From Bradysia coprophila (Eukaryota; Arthropoda; Insecta; Diptera; Sciaridae), in assembly GCF_014529535.1 (NCBI RefSeq), contig NW_023503493.1, forward strand, positions 10,200,001-10,264,000: 64,000 nucleotides of DNA. The letters are read 5' to 3'. Shown one piece after another: positions 10,901 to 19,648 of the stretch (the first letter of the stretch is position 1; every line of letters starts with the position of its first letter). The position numbers and the translations under genes were made by a program. The notes below the pieces were generated by a model, which had not been told where the DNA came from, did no database searches, and worked only from the letters and a program-made list of their open reading frames with translations.

Positions 10901-13900
10901 TCATTCCGTAGAAACATTTGTACTTGTTGCCATTCCTTTCGATCGTTTCCCCGGCACATTGTTCGTGGCCGGCCAACATTCCACCCAACATGACAAAATC
11001 AGCACCGGCACCGAATGCTTTCGCCACATCACCAGGATTCGTGCATCCACCGTCTGATATGATGTGACCGTTAAGTCCATGGGCCGAATCTGTAAATTTG
11101 ATTTGAGTCTCAGCAATTGGCTGTGAATACGAAGCACTGACTCTCTTTTACCTGCACATTCAATAACCGCACTGAGCTGTGGATATCCAACGCCAGTCTT
11201 CTTTCTCGTTGTGCAAACCGATCCCGGTCCAATTCCAACTTTGATAATATCCGCACCGGTCAAAATCAGTTCTTCGACCATTTCGCCAGTCACTACATTG
11301 CCGGCGATTATGGTCTTCTTCGGAAACTCATCGCGAAACGATGCAACGCAATCGACGAACAATTGCGAGTAACCGTTAGCAACGTCCAAACACAAGTAAT
11401 TGATGGCCGGTACGAGTTCGATAATTTTCTTCACTTTCTCAAAGTCTTCCTTGCTAGCTCCAGCACTAACAGCGACATTCTACGAAAGAGAGATATTGGA
11501 TATGATTGAGAGAGTGGACACATTTATCAATTAAGTCTATTGAGTTCATGTAATCCTAAGCGGCTCAGCTCACTTCATCCACTTATTCTGAAAATTGTGT
11601 CACGCATCACACAACTTATTGACGCATATTTTAATTTGCCACGAAAGTACTCATACGAACCGTTAAAACTGTTGGGTTTTCATCGGCAAATTTAACCCAG
11701 TCTTCCAATCGATAGTGTTTATGAATTGTTGTGAAGCAGTTGTGCTGGAAGTGGAAATTTTATTATTTTTTTAGAGTCAGAGTGTAGCCAAATTTGATTC
11801 AACTGATCTTTGTTTCCTTGAAACATGGCGTCGGTTAATTAATAAGTATCCCTCCAGTTCTGGGTGCAACACTTGAATTTAACACTGAACTAACACCTAC
11901 CTTTTGTAACGCAGCTGCCATTTCGAATGTACCGACCGTATCCATATTAGAGGCTATGATGGGAATGCCTTCGTAGTCTGCATTCGAATTCCTGAACTTG
12001 AATGTTCGGTTCAAATCAACCTAATTAGGAAGTGACACCATCAAACCATTTTGTTATGATTCGGTCGCACGTGTATCACTTACCGCCGCCCGTGAACTGA
12101 GCGTACTACGTTTCGGCCGAATCAGGACATCCTTAAAGTCCAACCGAATTTCTTGATCGATTCTGGGCATTTTATTGAACGATTTTCATACAAAGCCCAA
12201 GCAACGAAAACGTTTTTTAATCACAAATTTTCAACGATTTGAACGAAAAAAATAAAACTCAACCTTCACTATACAACAAACCGATGTCGAATGTAGTCTC
12301 TCATTTTCAAGTGCACGAGCATCGTGTGCACAGAGAAAAATGAGGAGGTAAAATTGGTTGGCTGACTTGAATTCGGTATATCTTTTATCGATTATCGATT
12401 TCGAGTGAGATAATTTAGCAGTTTTTAACGAAAATAGCTATTTCCCAGCGCTAGTTATTCTATTTTCTCAACGCCCTTAAATGCTTCAGCACACTGGGTT
12501 TAGCCCATACTTCGTCTTTGATCATTGGATCTTAAAACCCCTACAGATCACACGCTTTCGAAACGCATACGAACAAAAAAAAACTTTTTGACGACAGGTG
12601 TCTCGTCGGTTCGCTAAATTTAAAAGGAAAAAATCAGAGCGGCTCGATCTCACTAATTAGATGGTCTTTCATCTAACATCAGATTTTTCTCTGTGCAAAC
12701 ACTTGTTTAGTTAGCGAATGTCTATTTTTTATGAATCTATTTTTATCCCGAAAGAACGATATAGCCAGGTTCCGTCCATATGATTTCAAATGGATTTTTA
12801 TTTATATTTAGGTGAGTAGAAAATTAAATTTTTTTTCATTATTGTCCGTTACAATTTCCACCATTTCCACTGGGGAAAAAAGTATGTTGAATGAACCGCA
12901 CAATTGTCTGGTAAAATTCGAAGGCTATCATTTCGAATAACGGTATTTTCCGAGGCTTGCAGTTATGAAAGACAGTTTTTTGTTGATAAACATTCCTAAA
13001 TTCAGAATGAAAAATTCAATTGAGAAGATCTCACCAGAAACAGTTGGCTCAAAGATTAGAATTTTTCACCTTGTGCTTGAGCTAAGCGACGCTGCTTTTG
13101 AACTTCAAATTAGAAATAGATTTTTTTTTTGTTAAATTTATTATGGCGGGCGGGTATTCAATGTTGAAGACTTTGTGGCACGAGATAAAATTTGGTATTT
13201 GGACATTTGACAATCATGTCCCGGAATTTTTTTTATGAACCTAAGACATGGGTGCACAAATATCGCTGGGGCTTTGTGTGCTTTTATTTGTATGATTCGC
13301 TTGAGTGTCAGTGTGATTCACCCACACACACTTTCTCTCTCCTTCATCTGCAATTTATTCAAATATCCAGCGCATGTTACCTAATTATTACACCGTTTCC
13401 ATTTCCCGTTTCCACCATACTACTAAAATAATGACCCGATCGATTTTTCCTAAAGTGGAAACGAAGTTACCAACTGACTTATGGTTAGTGATTTTTTTGA
13501 CTACAATCTTTTCGGTGTCTATTTAGCCTATCAATAGATATTAATGCAAGATTTCCACTTACGAAAAAACCACTCAGTGACAGAGACCAAATTGATGTTT
13601 TTAAATTTTTACTTTGTTTACTTGACAGCTCTCTCTCTCTCGCAGAGTGCTTTTTGTTGAGTGTAAATCATACTTAAAAATGGCCTCCGTGTACATGACA
13701 GTTGACAGTTCAAACAATAGGTATAACATGTGCTGAATTGTTTGAAATGTCAACTGTCATGTAATGGAGAAAGAACGGATACTTGACTACAACTAATAAA
13801 AAAATTAATCCGTTTTCTCTCCGTATACACTTTAAACAATAGAAAAGAGTCGTGGTTTAGCTAAACGGATGCAAAACGGAGTGTTTTTTTGTAAGTGGAA

Positions 13901-16900
13901 ATCAAGCATTAGTGCCCAAAAGCCGTAAGTGCGGTCGAAATTCAAAATCTTTCTCACGCAAGTCTTTCTAACGTAGCGTCATTTTCATGCAAGGAAGCGT
14001 TGAAATGCATTTTTTGGTTCACTTTTTCTTCGAATCGTTCACTTAAAATCAGGGCCGCAGCTAGCAGGAATTCTCAGTGTGGGCAAAAGTACGACAAAAA
14101 TATTTTTATATGGTAAAATTGAAGAAAAATCGGTTTTTCGCTCATGTCAGGGTGGGCAATGCCCACCTTTGCCCGTTAGTAGCTGCGGGCCTGCTTAAAA
14201 TTCAAATTTTAGGCACACTTACAGCGTGAATAGTATGAAACAACAGCAAATAATATTGCCGGCGCTAGCGCTATAAACTACACATTTAAAGTTATTATCG
14301 TCAGTCCTGCATAATAAAGTAATGCCGAAGTGTGCGACATCTCATACTAATCTGTATTTGTTTGCTTTTCCGTGATGCTTATTAACACTTACGCCACCTT
14401 TATAAAATCACGAAAAAAATCCATTGCCTCAATTCACTAATCACAAATTTCTCTTAAAGTCGTTGCACTCCTTTGTTTCGCCCTAACGATAACGACGCCA
14501 TTCGAGTACAAACTTAAGGAGCAAACCACTTATTACAACAAATCATTTCCAACAAACTCACCAGAAGCATTATGTCCGAATGTAGACGATGCTTTTCCAA
14601 ATGTAACTCTAAAAGCAATGGCAAAAATTGATGAAGTGGTTCGTACAACGACCGAATCCGATTTTACGGAAGAATTTGTGAATGATGAAAATGCTTTTTA
14701 TGACTACAATGGTGGCGATAGGATTACCAAGCGGAATACAAAATTATGGGAGATTAACGGAGTTTTCTATAATCAATCGGAAATTCAAAGTTTTTGTGTG
14801 CCGGTGAGTTTAGTGAAAGAGGATTTTGAGTTAATTTAACGTAACATATAGCCACGCCGTACTTGAAGCAGGGCTTATTTTCGAGAAATATTTGGAGATT
14901 AATTGATGGATGAATAAAGGTCCAGCCTGAAAATATAGTCCAGGAGCTTGCCTAGTCAAAAACGACTCCGATCGCCTTTATTTTTTCATGAAAAGTTCTT
15001 GTTACAAGACTGTACAACCAAAGCTTTTTTCTGGAAAAAGGACAACTTTCCGCCCGGAAAAGCAATTTGAATAAAAAATTCTTTTTGTTGTCGAAATTAT
15101 GGCTCAACTTCATGTTTCATGGAAGAAATATATTTTGGTGGGATGTTGCAGTTAAAACGATTTCTGAAAAATTAGTCAACCATTTTCACTGGCCATTTCA
15201 AAACCAATTTTCATACGTGAGGTGTCATTAGAAAGCAAAAGTTGAACACTTCTGTATCTGGCTACAACACATCCAGTGGAGCCTGGGAAGCTCATGTATG
15301 TCCCGAAGCAGATTTTGAATTTTTTTTCTAGATCAATAAGAAAAACGTTGACCTTTGGAATTCAAGAGTTCCCTGCATGCGAATGGGAATGTCACCACTA
15401 ATTCATTCATTTCTATTCAATTGCCTCAGAAAATCATGTTTATGGTTGGCAATAGTTCTCGTCACTTCCGCAAAAATTAGCGATGGCACAGCAGGTGATT
15501 CGGTTTTTTGAGCTCCATGAAAATATTGTTCCTATGAAGCGATGGAGGACCGACTTGCCGACAGCGTCAATCATTGATAGTACTGAGGAATATATTCACG
15601 CTAGCTATATATGATCATATATCGAAATATTTGTTGCCCTCAGATATACCCGATTATTAGAACTTTTCGGGGCGCCAATCGTAAAAAGCTTTAAAGGAGA
15701 ACCTAATCACTCAATTCTTTTGTATCTCTGTAGGTAGATATATCTAAAGAACACTTTACAGCAGAGTAAGCGAACTGTCAGTATCCCGATATCTAAAACC
15801 ATTCATGCTACTAGAACTCTGTTCGAGATGTAGTAAACAATTCGAGACGATCGTTTTCTGAGTTCTAGTAACATAAATATCTATTAATTTTCCCTTAACT
15901 TCACTTATGCATCTTAAAAAAAGTTCCAGAATTCTAAGAAAATTTCTCGAAAGTAGACCCTGTCTGTAAATCACGGTTTGCATTCGTTTTCGAAATTGTA
16001 ATTTCAGTTTTAATTATCGATTTTTTTCCTTCTGTTTTTTTTTTATTTCTCGTACGCCCAAAATTACAGTCAACGGAAATTTTCGACAGTGAATCTGATC
16101 TTGGGAAAAATCCTACATACAAAAGTATTTTCTACCCTTTCACATCAATTGTTTGGACAATCATACCGGTGATACTATTGGCAACATTCAATTGCTTTCT
16201 GGTGGCAGCTGTGCGTAGATCGCATAGAATGAGACGAACAATGACTAACACTATACAGGTATGTTCTGTTGTTTTATTCTGATTGTTTGATATCAATAGT
16301 TTTTTTTTACACGTTTTATGATCCGAAAACACTCGAAATCACGCACCGAAGGTTATTTGAAAGTATCGTTTTTAGAAGAGTAAATAGTAGTATGTTCATA
16401 GCAAAGTTGTATACTTTGGGGAGGTCACGAAGATGCAGATACGCGGGTTACACACCACGTTCCATACAAAAAATTCACCACGCCATACAAATTCAATTTT
16501 GGTGAATTTGTTTGTATGGAAAAGATGTGTTCCCGCGTATCTAATAAAATGGCTATCTGCGTGATCTCCCCAAAGTATACAGCCTTGTGTTCATGGTACT
16601 TGCTAACAGTCCAAGGAGTGAAAACGGCCGTTTCCTAGCATGCGTCTTGTTTTGAATTGATATGCATGCGAAGGCGGAGAGAGAGAGAATTATTTTTGAT
16701 ACGAATGTTTCGCCGAGAGGGCAGCAATATAAAATAATTCTCTATGAATTTACATTTAAGCTGCAATTTTGTGGGCTATCTATGCGTGTCTTCCGTTCAT
16801 ATTTAGCGAATGTTAAGAAAAATGAAATATTATTTATTTAATTTAGTTTCTAAAAGTCTGACTATGTCAATAGAAGGTACTTTTTGATATTTCAGAAGAA

Positions 16901-18928
16901 AAAACATCGTCAGCCTATTGATAATGAAGATAAATTAGTGAAGCTCCATTTTCTTTACAATTCGCAATCAGGGAATGTCCAGTTTTGGTATTTAGAAAAT
17001 CATATAAAGTCTGTTCCAATAAGACCTTTTTTAGACATTTCACTGCATTCCATTCGCTGGATGATACATCAGATGAACTGAAATTGGACAGTCGTATATT
17101 TTCCAAACCAATAAATCATTGGTGTCCCGTATGTGCTGGCAACGTAATGTGTAAAGTTTTCAGACAGAACTTTTTGTTCGACAACAAAATTTTGGAACGT
17201 GCGTAAAGTTTACAGTGGATGCTTAAATTTCAATCCATACACATACCAGCACCAGAGGCTAGATCAACTTTTGATTTTTCGTTTCTGTTTATTATATACA
17301 ATGGTAAACAACAGGAACGATACCTATGCCTATTCATAGCTAACTATTCATCCGAAGCGTATTACGAACAATGATTTCATATATTCTTCCCACCACTACC
17401 ACCGGTCTCTCGCGTCTACCGCCTAACAAATATTATTATTTATTTTCTTGACATTTTCGCACAAAACTTTATTCCATTCGCATTGTATTATTTTGTATCA
17501 TTCACTGTTACAGAGTGACAGATCAACGGCACAGGAGAACAAAGTTACGGTGACGTTAATTGCTGTTGTTGTCTTATTTTTGGTGTGCCAGACTCCAGGT
17601 GCTATTCAACTTATCTATTCGATGAAAAACGAGAAACACAGTAATTTAACTCGAGGTAATTATCCCCGGTTATTGCACCCTCGATCCGCAAAACCGTAAT
17701 TTAGTTTTCCAGAACATAAATAGTTTACCGATGGAAGAAAATATGAAAATTTGAATTTCCTATTTTCTTCCAGAGGTGAACACAACGTCACAGTGTGATT
17801 CGCCGATTTTCTTCACGTAACAAGAACATCAATTATACGTCTTTTCAAAACAAATTGAAGGGTGACAGTTCGGGTTGGAAAATTTCTATTTTTTCCTCTT
17901 TAAAAAAAAAGATGGGAGAAATAGTATATTACTATACAAGGGAAGGAATTTGATATTTCGTATTCAGATGAGTAAAAGTGTCCGAGGGCTTTAGCCCGAG
18001 GTACTTTAACTCATAGTGATACGAAATATCAAATTATTTCCCGAGTGTAGTATGACGTTTTCGAAGGAAAAGAAGACTTTTCCCTAGGGACAGAGAGTTC
18101 ATATTCCCTTCCTTGTAAAGGAAATTGATATTTGAACTGTCACCAAATAAAGCGTAAACAAAATGTCAATTTCTTATGTCCTTTTGAGTGGAGAAAATAA
18201 GATTAATCACCCCGCACATATGAAATAGTTATTTGTTCAAGGAGGAAAAGTTGGCACTTGGATTTCGATGGTGTTGAGAGAGTGTAGTAAGGGCTGCACG
18301 TCACCAGATAAAATGCAATTTCCAACTTTTATCCAGAGTTAAATTTATCTCACAACACCGAAGTTTCAGTGGAGTGGAGAAAATAATTATTTTCTCGCCT
18401 GCGTTGTGAAAAGGTTTTTTTTTAAACTCATTGAACGTTCACCTGCCCCGTGTGGAATTAATTTGATTGGAAGAAAAGATAAATATTTTTATTTTCAACT
18501 TTCATGTTACCCAACTCTTGTCAACCACTTTCTACACCCCGTTCAACCCATCAGGCATTAATATTGTTTGCAACTTTTTAACGACACTAAATGCAGCTGC
18601 TAACTTTTTGCTGTATTGTGCACTGTCCAACAAATACCGCCAAACCGTCAAGGAGTTATTTCTCGGCAGGAAGCGCAAAAATACGATGTCGTCCCGCTAC
18701 GGCAGCAATCCGACCGGTTCGAGTTACTACAGTAAATCGCCAACGAATGCTGGTTCGGCGTCGAGTAACAGCATTCGAAAGCAGCCGAAAAATTCACGCT
18801 TTTCCATAACGCCAACGGATTATGCAAATTTCCAAGCCGAAATGGCCGTTAAGAATGCAAACACAAAATTGCTGGCTGCTGCTGATTTTAAAACGGAGAA
18901 AAATTCCCAGCAAAATTCAGTACTGTGA
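1800..18928 (+). CDS. Rhodopsin-class peptide GPCR, six exons visible, 5' end missing
   Basis: Plasma-membrane receptor expected to couple a peptide ligand to G proteins. The exons are 1800-1975, 3348-3464, 14460-14803, 16070-16258, 17514-17655 and 18555-18928. All junctions are GT-AG and the phases join without a break. The translated exons give TM2 ([16 protein letters not shown]), TM3 ending in ERY (a DRY variant), TM4, a very long second extracellular loop, TM5, TM6 with a CQTP motif, and TM7 with NFLLY in place of NPxxY. A Ser/Thr/Asn-rich tail follows. The N-terminus and TM1 are not found. Introns are 1,372, 10,995, 1,266, 1,255 and 899 bp; the second contains two GMP reductase genes on the other strand. 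The style resembles insect FMRFamide/TRH-like and orphan neuropeptide receptors. I cannot name the ligand. The class call is firm and the subfamily weak. Confidence 0.9.
1976..3347 (+). other. GPCR intron 1 (1,372 bp)
   Basis: Non-coding. It contains a small inverted-repeat element at 2,912-3,014. A pyrimidine tract and TTTGCAG precede the next exon. Confidence 0.7.
2912..3014. mobile_element. Short TA-flanked inverted-repeat element
   Basis: TACAATCCAATT at the left matches AATTGGATTGTA at the right. The inner block ATTCAATCCACAT is repeated inverted as ATGTGGATTGAAT. It reads as a ~100-bp MITE-like palindrome with TA at both ends. Confidence 0.55.
3348..3464 (+). CDS. GPCR exon: TM3, ERY motif, ICL2
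   Basis: The acceptor is TTTGCAG and the donor GGTAGTA. It reads [20 protein letters not shown] then HPLIGQ, a textbook TM3/ICL2 with ERY and the following hydrophobic residues. It continues to RAKRVIA at the start of TM4. The phase matches the preceding and following exons. Confidence 0.92.
4212..4405. mobile_element. MITE, CAACGCACTCCAA ends, 7-bp target duplication
   Basis: The ends CAACGCACTCCAA and TTGGAGTGCGTTG are exact complements. The 7 bases GTCAGAC stand on both sides (4,205-4,211 and 4,406-4,412), and extending to 8 bases breaks the match. Copies at 4,736 and 19,483 also have 7-bp duplications. Confidence 0.85.
4736..4863. mobile_element. MITE of the CAACGCAC family, 7-bp target duplication
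   Basis: The left end is the slightly decayed CAATTCACTTCCAGCAA and the right end is TTGAAGTGCGTTG. AGTAGTT flanks both sides (4,729-4,735 and 4,864-4,870). Internal sequence aligns in reverse with the copy at 19,483-19,648. Confidence 0.83.
5186..5269. repeat. Perfect 37-bp-arm palindrome
   Basis: Two 37-bp arms are exact complements around a 10-base loop (TAGACGTCGT). The stem would form a stable cruciform or hairpin RNA. It may be a complete tiny MITE or the centre of a decayed one. I see no target duplication. Confidence 0.9.
5490..5575 (+). repeat. tRNA-derived SINE-like sequence
   Basis: TAGCCGAATGG (5,496-5,506) resembles the pol III A box and GGTTCGATTTC (5,549-5,559) the B box, 53 bases apart. 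No acceptor stem pairs around them, so it is not a working tRNA. An AT-rich tail follows. Confidence 0.45.
5925..5930 (-). promoter_or_regulatory. Poly(A) signal for the first GMPR copy
   Basis: AATAAA on the minus strand, 139 bases beyond the stop codon of the gene at 6,069-7,469. Confidence 0.45.
6069..7469 (-). CDS. GMPR: GMP reductase, copy 1 (349 aa, five exons)
   Basis: Cytosolic enzyme that converts GMP to IMP with NADPH, releasing ammonia and linking guanine to adenine nucleotide pools. The exons in coding order are 7469-7383, 7306-7187, 7042-6959, 6897-6570 and 6499-6069, all GT-AG, giving 349 residues; GMPR proteins are about 345-348. The start [20 protein letters not shown] is the usual family N-terminus. 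The catalytic loop [11 protein letters not shown] puts the nucleophilic Cys at residue 186, and the phosphate-binding motifs DGGC and [15 protein letters not shown] are intact. The C-terminus lacks CBS domains, separating it from IMP dehydrogenase. The gene lies inside the 11-kb GPCR intron on the opposite strand, about 3.2 kb from its duplicate. It looks fully functional. Confidence 0.96.
8310..8497. mobile_element. MITE of the AGACTGTTATGATCA family
   Basis: Runs from AAGTGTTATGATGAAAGAG to TGATCATAACAGTC followed by TA. It is collinear with the copy at 30,139-30,312 and in reverse with 982-1167. Confidence 0.7.
10444..10449 (-). promoter_or_regulatory. Poly(A) signal for the second GMPR copy
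   Basis: AATAAA on the minus strand, about 210 bases beyond the stop at 10,659. It lies in a T-rich stretch, so it could be chance. Confidence 0.35.
10659..12170 (-). CDS. GMPR: GMP reductase, copy 2 (349 aa, five exons)
   Basis: Second intact GMP reductase. Exons are 12170-12084, 12020-11901, 11744-11661, 11479-11152 and 11089-10659. Their lengths (87, 120, 84, 328, 431) and phases are identical to copy 1, so it arose by DNA duplication, not retrotransposition. The catalytic [11 protein letters not shown] with Cys186 is kept. Exon 4 differs from copy 1 at only two bases in 328 (one gives Asp to Glu). Exons 2 and most of 5 carry scattered changes, such as [15 protein letters not shown] against [15 protein letters not shown]. 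The donor of intron 3 is GTTCGT, weaker than copy 1. Its upstream region is split by a 363-bp inverted-repeat insertion. A specialised expression pattern is possible but not visible. Confidence 0.95.
12331..12693. mobile_element. Insertion with CAGAGAAAAAT ends in the GMPR copy 2 upstream region
   Basis: It begins CAGAGAAAAAT and ends ATTTTTCTCTG (11-bp inverted ends), with TGCA on both sides. Copy 1 of GMPR has the flanking motifs GTACACAG and ACACTTGTTTAG joined directly (about 7,633-7,651), so copy 1 approximates the empty site. No coding capacity. Confidence 0.65.
13543..13910. mobile_element. MITE with GATTTCCACTTAC inverted ends
   Basis: AATGCAAGATTTCCACTTAC at the left matches the complement of GTAAGTGGAAATCAAGCATT with two mismatches. 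Inside are a TACATGACAGTTGACAGTT palindrome and CTCCGT/ACGGAG blocks shared with the element at 42,512-42,723, so both belong to one family. A TA or TTA duplication is likely. Confidence 0.65.
13922..14230. mobile_element. GCCGTAAGTG palindromic element, interrupted
   Basis: Ends GCCGTAAGTGCGGTCGAAATTC and a right arm reading CACACTTACAGCGTGAA. It is collinear with the uninterrupted 166-bp copy at 20,735-20,900, except that 144 bp plus an 8-bp duplication are inserted at 14,050. Confidence 0.75.
14050..14193. mobile_element. hAT-type MITE nested inside another element
   Basis: The ends are CAGGGCCGCAGCTA and TAGCTGCGGGCCTG (one mismatch). The host bases CTTAAAAT are duplicated at 14,042-14,049 and 14,194-14,201. 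The related element at 20,735-20,900 shows the same site with a single CTTAAAAT and no insert. CAGGG-type ends and an 8-bp duplication identify hAT. Confidence 0.9.
14460..14803 (+). CDS. GPCR exon: TM4 and a long extracellular loop 2
   Basis: The acceptor is TCTTAAAG and the donor GGTGAGT. TM4 reads [17 protein letters not shown]. The rest is about 100 residues of acidic, hydrophilic loop with three N-glycosylation sequons (NKS, NVT, NQS) and two Cys (EALCPN, SFCVP). This loop is several times the usual class A length. Confidence 0.9.
14804..16069 (+). other. GPCR intron 3 (1,266 bp)
   Basis: No gene. The segment 15,205-15,250 (GGTGTCATTAGAAAGC) resembles the inverse of repeats at 35,205 and 35,370. 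A T-rich tract precedes the ATTACAG acceptor. Confidence 0.55.
16070..16258 (+). CDS. GPCR exon: TM5 and start of ICL3
   Basis: Exactly 63 codons, phase 0 on both sides. TM5 is [20 protein letters not shown], with the conserved Pro. Basic ICL3 follows ([15 protein letters not shown]). The donor is GGTATGT. Confidence 0.92.
16259..17513 (+). other. GPCR intron 4 (1,255 bp)
   Basis: Contains an inverted-repeat MITE at 16,409-16,580. The remainder has no convincing coding sequence. Confidence 0.6.
16409..16580. mobile_element. MITE with GTATACTTTGGGGAG inverted ends
   Basis: GTATACTTTGGGGAGGTCAC at the left matches the complement of the right end with one mismatch, and the next bases continue to pair (AGAT/ATCT). 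The interior GATACGCGGG and CCCGCGTATC blocks also pair. 172 bp, no coding capacity. Confidence 0.75.
17514..17655 (+). CDS. GPCR exon: end of ICL3 and TM6
   Basis: Starts in phase 0 with [15 protein letters not shown], then TM6 with [19 protein letters not shown]. The Cys-x-x-Pro kink is typical of class A. The donor is GGTAATT. Confidence 0.92.
17656..18554 (+). other. GPCR intron 5 (899 bp)
   Basis: Holds pieces of the GAACACAA/GGAAGAAAATA dispersed repeat and a palindrome around 17,950-18,050 (CCGAGGGCTTTAGCCCGAGG at its centre). The acceptor is CCCATCAG. No gene. Confidence 0.6.
18555..18928 (+). CDS. GPCR last exon: TM7 and cytoplasmic tail
   Basis: TM7 reads [20 protein letters not shown], then helix-8-like [13 protein letters not shown] tail of about 85 residues is rich in Ser, Asn and Lys, offering many phosphorylation sites. 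It stops at TGA 18,926-18,928. NFLLY replaces NPxxY. Confidence 0.93.
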
Positions 18929-19266
18929 ACATATAACGGCTAACGATACATCGCGGCAAATGTTTTTCTATTCAATTTTTTTTTTTCTTTTTTCAAATCC
19001 ATTTTAGTCTCATATACAAATGCAACCGTTATGCAACGAATCATCCATACATCCGCCATCATCATCATCCATCCAGCAATTATCACCATCATCGCGTAAG
19101 CTTCGTTTTCACATAAGTCCTAGTGAGACTAGTCTCACACGGGCACAATCATTAGTTTTCCCTATCAAAATCAAACATTCACCGAATTGTAAAAGTCATC
19201 CGAATCCATAAGCCGTAGAGATGGAGGTTTTATATTGTAATATCATATTGCTCTGCTTATTTGAAA

Positions 19267-19272
19267 AATAAA
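19267..19272 (+). promoter_or_regulatory. Poly(A) signal, GPCR
   Basis: AATAAA about 340 bases after the GPCR stop codon, in an AT-rich 3' UTR. Confidence 0.5.
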
Positions 19273-19482
19273 TTAAATAATTTACAAGCAATTCTTTTAT
19301 CGTTTTTTATCGTCAACTAAATCGTAAATCTAGAATTGACATAGAATAGAGTAAAGAGAAGTGATGCCGTTATCACTCTCCAGATATAGAGATGTTGAAT
19401 TGTCATACCTGTCACGCCATGTGATTTTTTTTTTTGATATGATGCACATAAATAAAAATGTTTTTAACGTAATGATTGCAGC

Positions 19483-19648
19483 CAACGCACTTCAAGCATG
19501 AGTAGGTACTCTAAATAGAGACTGAAACTGGACAGTGTATCATACAAACGTAAAACACTTAAAAAATATTTTCATGTAAAATAGGGTACTTTCTGCAGCT
19601 GACCACTATGTCATAGTGACTTTGATCACTCATGCTTGTAGTGCGTTG
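19483..19648. mobile_element. MITE of the CAACGCAC family, 7-bp target duplication
   Basis: Ends CAACGCACTTCAAGCATGAG and its near complement ACTCATGCTTGTAGTGCGTTG. TTGCAGC flanks both sides (19,476-19,482 and 19,649-19,655). Same family as 4,212 and 4,736. Confidence 0.85.

Larger units (their letters stand above)
12171..14459. other. GPCR intron 2, segment after the second GMPR gene
   Basis: Non-coding. It holds the GMPR copy 2 upstream region with its insertion (12,331-12,693), an inverted-repeat element (13,543-13,910), and a palindromic repeat interrupted by a hAT MITE (13,922-14,230). A short tract of (TC)n lies near 13,629. No gene seen. Confidence 0.6.

Noticed and set aside
16884..17081. 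Open frame after a TTTCAG in GPCR intron 4 as an extra ICL3 exon
   Set aside because: Exons on either side already join in phase 0 and give a normal ICL3. This frame has no good donor, and its translation ([12 protein letters not shown]...) leads into non-receptor-like sequence.
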